From contig CM019702.1 in NCBI GenBank assembly GCA_009760885.1, positions 53,481,282-53,545,281 of the forward strand: a DNA stretch of 64,000 bases, in the 5' to 3' direction. The translations under genes were made by a program, and so were the position numbers. Of the stretch, positions 37,158 to 46,705 are shown piece after piece; within the stretch, counting starts at the first letter, position 1, and every line of letters begins with the position of its first letter. The notes under the pieces are model-generated. The model was not told the origin of the DNA. It did no database searches and worked only from the letters and a program-made list of their open reading frames with translations. Source of the stretch: Achatina immaculata. Its lineage: Eukaryota > Mollusca > Gastropoda > Stylommatophora > Achatinidae.

Positions 37158-40100
37158 TTCTTCTTCTTCTTCTTCTTCGTTCGCACTGTCTGTCTATATC
37201 TGCAGTCCTGTCTCTTGGATAAATTTCACTGTTTTTTGTAACTCATGTATGGAACCGTAGAGCTTATCTTCTTTAGTGGTTTCACTGGGCCAGTAATTAT
37301 TTCTCAGTGTCTCGTAGTTGATGCAGTTCTGGAGGATATGTTCCACGGTTTGGGGCACCTGGGCACATGTACATAGATTAGTAGTACCAACCTTAAACTT
37401 TGTATACATATGACTTCGGAGTCGGCTGTGTCCTGTTCGGAGACGGAAGATGGTGACTTGTTCCTTTCTGTTTAGCATGTGATAGTCATCATGTGGTGGT
37501 GTTTGTGGCTTCCTGTAGGTTTTTATCATGCTTTTCTTCTGATTATAGGTGACTGGTATGTCTGGTTGCTCCATTTCAGTGCCCTCTTTGGCCAGATGGT
37601 CAGCTTTCTCATTGCCTGGTATCCCACAGTGGGAGGGAATCCACTGCAAAGTGACTCCATGTTGTAAGCCAATTTTTGACAAGGCATCCTTAAGGTCTGG
37701 TAGTTTGTTGCACTGAAGAGCCTCCAGTACTGATCTTGCATCTGTGAGAATTACTACAGGACATGTATCAATTCTGGAGTCTGATAGTTTTTCAACTGCA
37801 GCAATAATTGCCCTAACTTCTGCATCAAAATTGTTGCAGTATTTACCAGTGGGTATGGAAATCTTGTCAATGGTGTTGTTTGGATATTCAATATATGCTC
37901 CTGCCCCACCATTTTTTATGGCATTATGTGCAGATCCATCTGTATACACACGTATCCAGGTGTCACATGGATATTTGTCATCTAGAACACTAAGTGTGGC
38001 TACTGATCTTACAAGACTGCTCTGCATCTCACCATTCTGCACACCTTTCACTTCAGTCTGAATAGTTATTTGTGTATAATCTGCTTCTTTCCATGGTGTA
38101 TGCTCTGGTACAGATGATAATGGAGTGACTACAGTTGGAAGGTCAGGTATCAGCTTACGCATACGCTTGGCCTGATGAATGAAGCTGCTTCTTTTAAGCC
38201 GTCCTAATGCCAAGTTATTGAATCTCTCCTTCAGGGGATGGCTTACAGAGCTAAGGAATTTTTCTCCCATGGTCATGACCTTTGTGTCTCTACGTTCCTT
38301 TAGCGGTTGAACACTAACTATTTTCTGCATTTCTACTATTGGTGTGGACCTCATGGCACCTGTGATAATCCGTAGTGACTGATTTTGTACCTTGTCTAGA
38401 TTATGCAGCGTAGTGTTTGATGCTGTGCACCAAGATGTTGAGCCATATTCTAAATGTGGTAGAATACTTTGCTGATATACGTTCTTGAGGATTCTTTCAC
38501 TAGCTCCCCATGTAGTCCCACTTAATTTTCTTAATATGGCTAGTTTTCTTCTGGATTTTGCTTCTGCACTGTTGATGTGTTGCTTCCAAGTCAGTTTTGA
38601 GTCAAGAGTCACTCCTAAGTAAGTGGGTTGGTTGTCCATCCTTAAGGGTATTTCATTTACAAAGATCTTACCTGCTTTCTGTTTAGATGAGAGGGTGAAC
38701 AGAGTGGTACTTGATTTCTCTGTGTTGATACTTACACACCATTTGTTTGTCCATGATGTCAAGATGTCTGCTGCTCTTTGGAGTCTCTGTGTAGCAACTG
38801 TCGCATATTCATCTGTACACCACATGACCAGATCATCTGCATACAGTGCTGCTTTGATTCCATAGGGAAGTTCCTTGACCAGGTCATTAATGAATACAAG
38901 GAATAGTGTAGGCGAAAGGACTCCTCCTTGTGGTACACCGTGTCGCAGAAGTACTTTCTGGCTTTTGTGTCCATCCATTACTACTCTAGCTCTTCTATTG
39001 TGTAAATAGGACTTTATCCAGTTGTACAGTCTTCCATTCACATTGCAGTTTCTTAGTTTCCACAACAGACCTTTTTTCCATACTTTATCAAAGGCTTTCT
39101 TCAGGTCTATCCACGCTGCTAGTACAAGGTTTTTCTCTTGGAATGCATCCTCAATCTCTTGAGAGAGATAGGTCACTTGATCTTCCGTACTGTAGTACTG
39201 CCTAAATCCTGCTTGTTGTGGAACGAGAAGGTTTTCACTTTCTAGGTACCATTTTAGCCTCAGGTCAATGATGCGTTCCATCGTTTTGCATAGGCAGCTA
39301 GTGAGACTGATTGGCCTGTAGCTGGAGGCAGTATCACTGTTTTTCCCTGGTTTTAGCAGTTGTACCATGCTTGCTTCCTTCCAGATTTGAGGTAACTTAC
39401 CTGTGCTCCAGCACATATTGAAAATATCCAACAGCTTTCCCATTGCTGCCACTCCCAGGTTCTTGATCATTTCATTGGACACTCCATCTGGTCCTGGTGA
39501 TTTCCTTGGTTTCAGTTTACTAACTGCTAGGTCTAACTCACTGCGTGTGATTGGTGCATCCATGACCTCCACTTTTCTGACTTGTTCCTCCTCTTTCTGT
39601 GGCTCGATGCGCACTGTACGCTCCTTCTCTGGATGGATATCAATGTTGCAGTCCTGTGCAAACATGCGAGCAAAGTGATCTGCTACCTGCTTACCTGTAA
39701 GAGTTTTCCCATCCTCTATTAGTGTAATCTTTGTACTTCTTCCAGTACTCTCATCATTTAACTGTTTGATTAGTTTCCACAGTTTCCTTCCATCCTCTTC
39801 AAAGTTTAGGGACTCTGTTTTCTCTCTCCAACTTTCCCGTCTGGCTTGCAGCTTTGCTCTCTGAAATTTGGCTTTAGAATGTTGGTAATTATTGTGGTGT
39901 TCTTGGCATGGTCTATTTTCTGCTTGCTTTCGAGCTGCTTCCACGTCATCATGGAGTTTTCCCAGCTCACTAGACCAGTATGGTTTATAGTCCCTGCGAG
40001 CTCCTCTGGGAATGGTTTCACGAGCGGCCTGAAGGATACAAGCATTGAACTCCTTCACTATGCTGTTAATATCCTTACCTTCTATGGACAGCTGTCCCAC

Positions 40101-41642
40101 CAGGATACCTGTACGATGTCTGTACATTGTCCAGTTTGCTTTTTTATAGTTCCATCTGGGGAGAGGGTTACTGGTGTTAAGGAGTTCATTTTCTATTGTC
40201 AGGAAGACTGGTCGATGGTCGCTACCTCCAAGTTGTTTTCCGGCTTCACGTGTAATGTTCCACTTCAGATCTGGAGAGTGGAATGCCAGATCTGGTGTTG
40301 ATTTTGTATGCCAAGCCCTTGAGTAAAATGTTGGGGCATCCATTGGCTGGTTGATCAGGAGAAGTCCATTATCATCCTGCCAGCTCTCAACTTCCTCTCC
40401 TCTCTTGTCTATGTGGTCATAGCCCCAGCTCTGGGAATGACTGTTAAAATCACCACAGACCATCAGTCTCTCTTTGTGTGGGATTGTTCCTAAAGCAAGT
40501 GGGCGGTCATTAGGACAGTAATAGTTAAGGAGGTGGAAATCTGTATTACTACTTTTTAGATGGATCATCTGGTACTCGGCTCCTTCCATGTACACTCCCA
40601 CCTGACATGCGCTGATGTTATTCTTAACAAGTGTGAGTACTCCTCCTTTTCTTCTGTCCTGTCGGTCTGATCTAAAACACTGGTAGCCTCTGATTTTAAA
40701 GGCGGCATCTTTGGTTAGGTGTGTCTCCTGTATGCAGCATATACTTACCTGCTCTGCAAAAAGTATGTTCTCTAGTTCCACCTTTTTGCTATAGCCATCT
40801 CTAACACTGCTGACACCCTCAGCATTCCACTGCATTATTTTAAGTTCTTGCTTTTTGGCTGTTTTCTTCTGTTGTATTTTTTGGCCAGTAGCTCTACTCT
40901 CATGTCTCCTGACTCCACAAGACGAACTGAGAGGACCTCCAGTAGCATTGGGTGGACCCTTTCGAGGCAGGGGGCCCGGCACTGCACCTGCCTGGTTAGT
41001 CTTCACAGGGCGAGCACCATGTTTGAAAACTGTAGATATAGACATTTCATTAGCGATAATGCGTGTTACCCTGATTTTTGCGATGCGCCTTTTGGCTGGG
41101 TAACTCCGACTTCAGCACCTTTCCTTGCTAGGGCAGACTGTGGTCTTGCTCGGACTGCCATGAAGACAGTGTGGCTGGCCTGGCCAAAACTTTGTTTTCC
41201 AGCCTCTGGTGGCTGTACTTAAACCCCTTCTCCATGTCAGATGGTTTGAGACAGTTCCACAAAGACACTCTGACTCTGAGATGAGGAATCTGATGAGTGC
41301 TTCAGCGATATCCATTCCCCGCCACCTATAGTCTACTGGCTCTGTTTTGTTCACATCATTCTGATAGCCATTGTTGTAAAGACCCATAGGCTTGTCACGT
41401 CCTGGATTCATTGGTTTCACACCAGACTTCCCTCATCCCCGCCAGAGATCTCCATGTCCCCATCCGTCCACCAACCTGACATTACATTTTACAAAAATAA
41501 CAATTACAATTAGTGTTGATTGCTACAAGTTTCTGGGCTACAGAGGTAGGTCAGAGTTTTTAAGCAAACAGATCTATGTTCCCTGTCTCACAAACACTGT
41601 GTTAAGATAAGTGTGCTCTTAACACAGTTGTTCCCAGGGGAT
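37158..41642 (-). mobile_element. LINE-A copy 1: near-complete I/Nimb-like non-LTR retrotransposon
   Basis: A 4485-bp element on the minus strand, bounded by a perfect 10-bp target duplication CATAGCATTC (37148-37157 and 41643-41652). Its 3' end is a (GAA)n tail (37158-37180 read on the minus strand). One large frame fills most of it. About 600 bp precede that frame; they contain a 102-codon frame (41112-41420) without a motif I recognise, so ORF1 is either absent, lost by 5' truncation, or unlike known ORF1 proteins. The target lies in the distal module of a receptor block (compare 11150-11220). The clean frame and intact target duplication indicate a young insertion. Confidence 0.93.
37194..41045 (-). 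CDS. LINE-A ORF2: endonuclease, reverse transcriptase, RNase H
   Basis: Uninterrupted 1283-aa polyprotein for target-primed reverse transcription. The APE-type endonuclease (about 70-285) shows MQWNAEG (71-77), QETHL (106-110), GDFNSHSQSWGYD (198-210) and SDHRPV (275-280). The reverse transcriptase (about 500-770) shows SPGPDGVSNEM, AWIDLKKAFDKVW, HGVPQGGVLSP and YADD (735-738). RNase H (about 1030-1155) keeps D1035, E1076, D1102, H1139 and D1149. A C-terminal C-x-C-x8-H-x4-C motif (1225-1241) is zinc-knuckle-like. This domain order is that of the I group (I, Nimb and relatives). All catalytic residues I can check are present. The start used is the first ATG; a later start near residue 70 would still keep the whole endonuclease. 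Confidence 0.95.
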   Translation of the reverse strand: MSISTVFKHGARPVKTNQAGAVPGPLPRKGPPNATGGPLSSSCGVRRHESRATGQKIQQKKTAKKQELKIMQWNAEGVSSVRDGYSKKVELENILFAEQVSICCIQETHLTKDAAFKIRGYQCFRSDRQDRRKGGVLTLVKNNISACQVGVYMEGAEYQMIHLKSSNTDFHLLNYYCPNDRPLALGTIPHKERLMVCGDFNSHSQSWGYDHIDKRGEEVESWQDDNGLLLINQPMDAPTFYSRAWHTKSTPDLAFHSPDLKWNITREAGKQLGGSDHRPVFLTIENELLNTSNPLPRWNYKKANWTMYRHRTGILVGQLSIEGKDINSIVKEFNACILQAARETIPRGARRDYKPYWSSELGKLHDDVEAARKQAENRPCQEHHNNYQHSKAKFQRAKLQARRESWREKTESLNFEEDGRKLWKLIKQLNDESTGRSTKITLIEDGKTLTGKQVADHFARMFAQDCNIDIHPEKERTVRIEPQKEEEQVRKVEVMDAPITRSELDLAVSKLKPRKSPGPDGVSNEMIKNLGVAAMGKLLDIFNMCWSTGKLPQIWKEASMVQLLKPGKNSDTASSYRPISLTSCLCKTMERIIDLRLKWYLESENLLVPQQAGFRQYYSTEDQVTYLSQEIEDAFQEKNLVLAAWIDLKKAFDKVWKKGLLWKLRNCNVNGRLYNWIKSYLHNRRARVVMDGHKSQKVLLRHGVPQGGVLSPTLFLVFINDLVKELPYGIKAALYADDLVMWCTDEYATVATQRLQRAADILTSWTNKWCVSINTEKSSTTLFTLSSKQKAGKIFVNEIPLRMDNQPTYLGVTLDSKLTWKQHINSAEAKSRRKLAILRKLSGTTWGASERILKNVYQQSILPHLEYGSTSWCTASNTTLHNLDKVQNQSLRIITGAMRSTPIVEMQKIVSVQPLKERRDTKVMTMGEKFLSSVSHPLKERFNNLALGRLKRSSFIHQAKRMRKLIPDLPTVVTPLSSVPEHTPWKEADYTQITIQTEVKGVQNGEMQSSLVRSVATLSVLDDKYPCDTWIRVYTDGSAHNAIKNGGAGAYIEYPNNTIDKISIPTGKYCNNFDAEVRAIIAAVEKLSDSRIDTCPVVILTDARSVLEALQCNKLPDLKDALSKIGLQHGVTLQWIPSHCGIPGNEKADHLAKEGTEMEQPDIPVTYNQKKSMIKTYRKPQTPPHDDYHMLNRKEQVTIFRLRTGHSRLRSHMYTKFKVGTTNLCTCAQVPQTVEHILQNCINYETLRNNYWPSETTKEDKLYGSIHELQKTVKFIQETGLQI

Positions 41643-41654
41643 CATAGCATTCAA

Positions 41655-41930
41655 ATCAACAACATTCTTCCTTTATCGATATCTGTCACTTTGATCTTAA
41701 CCAAGAGGTGGAGAAGCGAGTTCTATGCAGTAAGACGCTATACCATTTGACAACAAGCGACCCAAGCTGATATGCTAGCGTCAAGGCTGGCCAACCACAG
41801 CTGAGCGTCTCCCCATTTCAAACCTCATTAAAAAGCCGAGACTGGCTAACGTCATCCACAGACTGAAAAAATAAAAGCAGTAATACCCTCTCAAGCCAAC
41901 ACAACGTTGTACCCATTGTAAGGGAAAGGT
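41655..41930. repeat. distal block module, copy 3
   Basis: Resumes the module interrupted by LINE-A at 37147 (GATATCTGTCACTTTGATCT near 41680, GGCTGGCCAACCACAGCTGA near 41790). Equivalent to 11215-11470 and 26200-26440. No gene. Confidence 0.65.
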
Positions 41931-42255
41931 ATTTGGCTGACATTCTTCTGAGTTGTTAACGATATATAGATTATAGGTTCTAATATTTCACCTGCCGTGA
42001 GTATTTCCCCGACCAGACGTGAAGTGTAAGGGAATTTTGGAAGGAAACGGAAAGAGGTGATTTTAGTATCGCATTAATTTGAGTGAATTACAGTATGTCT
42101 TAGCTATCTTAGAGAGATCAGTGATTATGTTCTAAACGGGTTAACTCTGTGAAGGAGAGCAGTGTATTATGTTAGCTAGAGTCCTTTCAGCTGTCGTAGT
42201 GAGACAGTGTAATCATATGTTAGTTAAAGTCTTTTTTGTTCTTGTAGTGAGACAG
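41931..42255. other. block flank and start of composite repeat X1
   Basis: 41931-42074 is mid-block flank (CCCGACCAGACGTGAAGTGT) matching 57835-57974. From about 42075 the sequence departs from the ordinary blocks and follows composite repeat X2 (57975 onward), including the first units of the 50-bp minisatellite (GACAGTGTAATCAT). LINE-E interrupts it near 42256. Confidence 0.6.
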
Positions 42256-42875
42256 TACACTACAGGGGAGCAGAAGTAAGGGTAGACCAAAAGAGACATG
42301 GAGAAGAACAACAGAAAGGATGTTGAGCAATAGAGGGCTCACCTGGGCAAGAGCAGAAAAAAAGCGAAGCAAACAGTAGTCAAATCACGGCACCTCTAGT
42401 TTGGAAGTCGGCCACGTCCTAAGTATGTATAAAATAGGAAAAAAAATAGGAGCAGCTTTATTACTTAATGATTACAAAGTTGTGACTTTTCAACGTGATC
42501 CTTAATCATACAAAAAACATACAGGACGATGAAATAGAGAGAGGAGATAAAGTATAGATTCACATGAATACTAAAAAAAAAAGAATTTTAAAAAAAAAGA
42601 GTACTTAGCTGTAAATTGCAAGGTGTGGCTTGTCCGGCGGTGTGTGTCAGGAATGGATCTAGTGGGACGTGGAGACTGTTTAAATAGAGACCTGTGACAT
42701 GTGGTCAGTGGGTTGTAACTGGGGGTGGTGGATGGGGAAACGGGGAGGGGAGAGAGAGTGACGCAATACCGACCTAGCTAGGAGAAATTGAAACAGATGA
42801 TTGGGGAAGAGGGGTTGCAGAGAAGATGGGTTGCAGAGGAAATAGCGGAGTTGCAGAGTGATGCTGTGAGGAAGA

Positions 42876-43184
42876 AGTGAAGTCCGAAATGTGATATATG
42901 TCATCGTTTGCAAAAGATGCAGGATAACATATATCGGTGAGACTGATCTCAGATTAGGTGACCGCATGCAAAAACATCTGTACGACATCGCCCAGCATGG
43001 TTCGAAACCAGTCCCAAATCATTTCAATGGCCCCAACCACAGAGGCAAATCTGATTTTCTGGTAACAGCCATTTAACAATGTCACGCAGATGACACAAAT
43101 CGCCTGGCACTTGAGAACCGCTGCATTCAAAATTATGGGACACTGGAACCACATGGGTTAAACTCGCTGTTTAGTTACACGTAA
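42876..43184 (+). pseudogene. GIY-YIG endonuclease domain of Penelope-like element
   Basis: The frame reads VRNVIYVIVCKRC, then TYIGETDLRLGDRMQKHL, PNHFNGPNH, and after one in-frame TAA (about 43074-43076) continues CHADDTNRLALENRCIQN and EPHGLN to a TAA at 43182-43184. The paired cysteines, YIGET, the arginine in GDRM and the glutamate in LALEN fit the GIY-YIG family in its Penelope form. It nicks target DNA for insertion in intact elements. Upstream RT is missing, so this is a 5'-truncated, inactivated domain. Confidence 0.85.
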
Positions 43185-43635
43185 CATCATCTTCTTCAAT
43201 CATTATAGCACCTCTCCACTAAATCCACCCCTTCTTAATTTTCAAACTTCCTCACAGTATCACTCTGCAACTCCGCTTACTTTTCAAACTTCCTCACAGC
43301 ATGACTCTGCAATCCCGCTATTTTCTCTGAAACTCTCTTCTCTGCAACCCCTCTTCCCCAATCACCTGTTTCAATTTCTCCTAGCTAGGTCGGTATTGCG
43401 TCACTCTCTCTCCCCTCCCTGGTTCCCCATCCACCACCCCCAGTTACAACCCACTGACCACATGTCACAGGTCTCTATTTAAACAGTCTCCACGTCCCAC
43501 TAGATCCATTCCTGACACACACCGCCGGACAAGCCACACCTTGCAATTTACAGCTAAGTACTCTTTTTTAAAAAACTATTTTTTTTCAGGATTCATGTGA
43601 ATCTATACTTTATCTCCTCTCTCTATTTCTTCGTC

Positions 43636-43680
43636 CTGTATATTTTTTGTATGATTAAGGCTCACGCCGAAACGTCACAA
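43636..43680 (+). ncRNA. hammerhead-ribozyme-like motif in Penelope terminal repeat
   Basis: In the right arm, AUGAUUA (43651-43657), a small stem-loop GGC-UCAC-GCC (43659-43668), GAAA (43669-43672) and CGUC (43673-43676) lie in the order of a hammerhead core. Penelope-like terminal repeats are known to carry such ribozymes. The first box differs from the usual CUGAUGA at two positions and one extra A precedes the stem, so this copy may be inactive or the match may be partial. The left arm copy is more decayed (GAAA kept, stem lost). Confidence 0.35.
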
Positions 43681-44466
43681 CTTTGTAATCGTTAAGTAAT
43701 AAAGCTGCTCCTATTTTTTTCCTATTTTATACATTCTGGTATCACAGCTTTACTGCAGTGCTTCGTGTATAGTTGTATACTTATACACTAATTATTGGGC
43801 CACGTCCTAAGTGCACTCATATCGGGCGAAATGCCTGAACCGGCTTAACCCAGTGGTAATGACACTGCTGGCGAGATTCTTCAGATGCTGTGCGTTTAAT
43901 GAAGCTCCACCTGGCTAAGGGAGAAAATGCGGAAAATGGTTGCTGTGTGGCGCCGATGGGAAAAGGTGAAGGAAAGGACAAAGTGAAGCTGTGTTGGTAT
44001 GTCCAGTAGTATCGCGGTGAGAGCTACTCATACCACGGCGCCTCTGCTCTAGAGGTCAGTCACGTCTGAAATACACCCATACTGGTAAAATATGCCTAAA
44101 CCGGTTTCATATGGGTGAAACTTGATGGCTACGCTTGTCACGGTACCTCTGCCCTAGAGGTCAGTCATGTCCTAAACACACCCATACAGGGATAATATGT
44201 CTAAACCGGCTCAACACATGGGGTTGTAATCACTAGTGATGAGGATTCGTCCTCCTGGACAAAGCTCCGTCCTGCTCACAACTAGGAAGGGTAGCGGCAA
44301 CGACCACAAAATGCTGAAGTCGGAGACACTGGATCAAGGCAGTCTCGATGGGTAATCACCTCTCACCCAGAGGTGATTCACGGGTATCTGAAAACACGTC
44401 GAGGTTTTCCGGTGAGAAAGTCCAACTCTAGCCTGGATGGGCTACCACCTCTCACTCAGCTGGGAT

Positions 44467-44689
44467 CTCTCTCTCTCTCTCTCTCTCTCTTTCTGAACCT
44501 TAAGTGCCCAGGGCACGTGGGGCTTCCGTAAGGTTCTTCCACAAATGCCTGTCCTTTGCCTTTTTTTTTACTCTTGCCCAGTTGAGAACTCTATTGCTCA
44601 AAATCCTCTCTGTTGTTCTTCTCCATATCTCTTTTGGTCTACCCTTACTTCTGTTCTCCTGTGGTGTCCATCTTAGTCCTGGTTTTGGT
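44467..44689 (-). mobile_element. LINE-E copy 2: short 3' fragment with (AG)n tail
   Basis: Minus strand encodes RWTPQENRSKGRPKEIW, RRTTERILSNRVLNWAR and a short tail to a stop near 44510, homologous to LINE-E copy 1 but with a different end, an (AG)n run (44467-44493). Imperfect 10-bp target duplications CAGCTGGGAT (44457-44466) and CAGCGGGGAT (44690-44699) flank it. Confidence 0.75.
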
Positions 44690-45550
44690 CAGCGGGGATA
44701 TACTGATATTCAAAACACGCCGAGCTTTTCTGGTGAGAAAGTACAACTCTAGATTAAACTGGTGCAACGAAAACCACGGTGTCACGCAATCCCGCTTCTG
44801 AGACCCACCAAGAGTACAGGCCCAAGCCATGCGATACTCTGAACCTCTTGTGGTCCTCTCGGGGATCTCATGTGGTCCTTTGGGGACCACACGGGGGACC
44901 ACAGGACCTATGGAGGACCGCAGGTTATTCAGTAGGATCACAGGGCGGTCTTGGTGGTAGAAGCGAACGAAGAAGAAGAAGAAGAAGCTGCCAGCAATTT
45001 GATGTCCATTATTACTTCACAAGTATTTTGAAATACATGAAGTTAGTATCATCGTCCACCATCATACGGATCTATCATTACCATTATTTTTCACCATAAA
45101 CCTGTACTGAAGTTACTGAAGATGCTTTGAGACCACTGCATGCTGTGACTCGTTTGAACCTGGTGTTTTCTGCTAGACCGTATCTATCAGGTTATGTTGT
45201 GGCCTATCCAAGTTGTGAGATGCTTAAGTGTGAGTTAGGTCATCAGTGTGTCATCTGAGACCAACTTCCTCTCTCACCTTGGTACTTCATAGCAATAATA
45301 AAAGAAATAAGAAACGGCTTCACTTACAGACCTAATGTTGCAGAATATGAGAAGTGATTGTTTTTATATATCGACGAGGGCGCTTGTCGCCCTCCTGGGA
45401 TCATTTGTTGTTTACTTCGGGGTAACGTTCGAGGTTTTCCTAGCACGTAATGTGAGGTAAGAATCCCGTCAAAAGGTAAATGTGGGAAGGACTGTTGAGT
45501 TACAGTCAGTCTGGTCCTGAATGTGAAGCTGTGTGGATGGACATAATGTT

Positions 45551-45884
45551 TCATTCATTCATTTGCATGTCCCTTGCGGAACTTTGCCTCCCACACGACA
45601 CTCCTGTAGGCCTCTCTGTTGTGAGCAAGATGGCCTGCCGCTGTTGCGTCCATTTGCAGATCGTCAACGATTTCTTGCAGCCATCTTAGTTTTGGTCTTC
45701 CTCTTTTTCTTTTTCCCATTATGTATCCTTCCAACATGGTCTTCTCTAAATTATCATGACGTTTAATATGTCCAAAATATTTAAGTTTTCTCTCGTTAAT
45801 CCTCTTTACTAGCCAGCCTTCTTCAATAGTAAGCTCTTGTAGTATAGATATATTTGTTCTTTTTTGTGTCCACGATATTTGGAG
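45551..45884 (-). mobile_element. LINE-D copy 3: 3' fragment
   Basis: A 334-bp minus-strand fragment with an open C-terminus: ISILQELTIEEGWLVKR, KLKYFGHIKRHDNLEKTM, GKRKRGRPKLRWLQEIVDD and a stop at 45555. Tail (TGAA)n. Target duplication TAATGTT (45544-45550 and 45885-45891). X2 has the uninterrupted site (59164-59170). The frame extends artificially into X1 upstream. Confidence 0.92.
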
Positions 45885-46164
45885 TAATGTTACTATGGGA
45901 AAAATACGATGCCTCGTCTTGTCGGAATATCTGGAATGTGTGGATGGACTTGCCATGGGTGTCGCAACTTGTCGGCAGAAAATGCTTTGCGTCGATCACA
46001 GTTGTCCTGGCATTGTTACTTGTGGGCTCGTGTTGGTGAGTTACGTGGAAGTTTCTTGTTGTTTTCGCTTTCGCCTTCAAGAAATGAGAACCGCTGCGAG
46101 CGGCACGTGCTGTGCCCCATTTTATCACCTGTAGTAGAGCTTCTTGCTCCGCCTGGCCTAGTAT

Positions 46165-46705
46165 GTCTGCGTGAGTCTACCAGCTTTGGAGGGCTCATAT
46201 TTATGTAAGCATTAGTCTACGAGCTTTGGATGGCTCACTTTTATGTAAGCCTTAATCTACAAGCTTTGGAGATATCACTTTTACGTACGCCTTAATCTAC
46301 AAAGTTTGGAGGGCTCATATTTATGTAAGCCTAGTCTACAAACTTTGGAGGGCTCATATTTATGTAAGCCTTAATCTACAAACTTTGAAGGGCTCATATT
46401 TATGTAAGCCTTAATCTACACAGTTTGGAGAGCTCACTTTTACGTACGCCTTTATCTACAAACTTTGGAGGGCTCATATTTATGTAAGCCTTAATCTACA
46501 AACTTTGGAGAGCTTACTTTTTCGTAAGCCTTAATTTACAAACTTTGGAGAGCTCACTTTTATGTAAGCCTTAATCTACACACTTTGGAGGGCTCATATT
46601 TATGTAAGCCTTAATCTACAAACTTTGGAGAGCTCACTTTTATGTAAGCCTTAATTTACAAACTTTGGAGAGCTCAGCTATATATAAGCTTTAGTCTACG
46701 AGGTT
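46165..46705 (+). repeat. 40-bp minisatellite, array 1
   Basis: About 13 units with an exact 40-bp step (CTACAAACTTTGGAG...GCTCA...TATGTAAGCC). Units differ by a few bases; AGCTCACTTTTATG and GGCTCATATTTATG variants alternate. Not CRISPR: the units abut without unique spacers. Confidence 0.95.

Larger units (their letters stand above)
42425..43797 (+). mobile_element. Penelope-like element with inverted terminal repeats
   Basis: Bounded by a perfect 15-bp target duplication GGCCACGTCCTAAGT (42410-42424 and 43798-43812). A left arm (about 42425-42879) is the inverted complement of the right arm (about 43270-43745), including the CACACACCGCCGGACAAGCC landmark. Between the arms is a GIY-YIG endonuclease remnant. 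The RT domain is absent. Terminal repeats in inverted order, long target duplications and a C-terminal GIY-YIG domain are known traits of Penelope-like elements. The right arm also has an internal duplication of about 60 bp (43245-43315). Confidence 0.85.
42256..44988 (+). mobile_element. LINE-E copy 1: C-terminus and long 3' UTR, with nested insertions
   Basis: The plus strand at about 42268-42384 encodes the end of a reverse-transcriptase protein (RSKGRPKETWRRTTERML, NRGLTWARAEKK) and stops at TAG. The rest is a 3' UTR with diverged tandem units of about 125 bp (GCACCTCT...GTCACGTCCTAA...CCTAAACCGG, three copies at about 42390-42424 with 43813-43850, 44035-44110 and 44140-44215). It ends GCGAACGAAGAAG and a (GAA)n tail (44963-44988). 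A Penelope-like element (42425-43797) and LINE-E copy 2 (44467-44689) are nested in it. No clear target duplication was found, so its left end is approximate. Confidence 0.65.

Noticed and set aside
41112..41420. ORF1 of LINE-A
   Set aside because: 102 codons upstream of ORF2, but no zinc knuckle, coiled coil or RRM pattern that I recognise. Left as an unassigned part of the element.
42680..43154. Minus-strand open frames in the Penelope-like element
   Set aside because: They are antisense to the GIY-YIG frame or lie in the terminal-repeat arm and have no known motif.
45854..46208. Overlapping open frames near the 40-bp array in X1 (and 59100-59519 in X2)
   Set aside because: Several frames on both strands, with different lengths in X1 and X2; no frame shows conserved coding behaviour by eye.
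46165..46705. CRISPR-like array
   Set aside because: Units abut directly without unique spacers, there are no cas genes, and the window is eukaryotic. It is a minisatellite.
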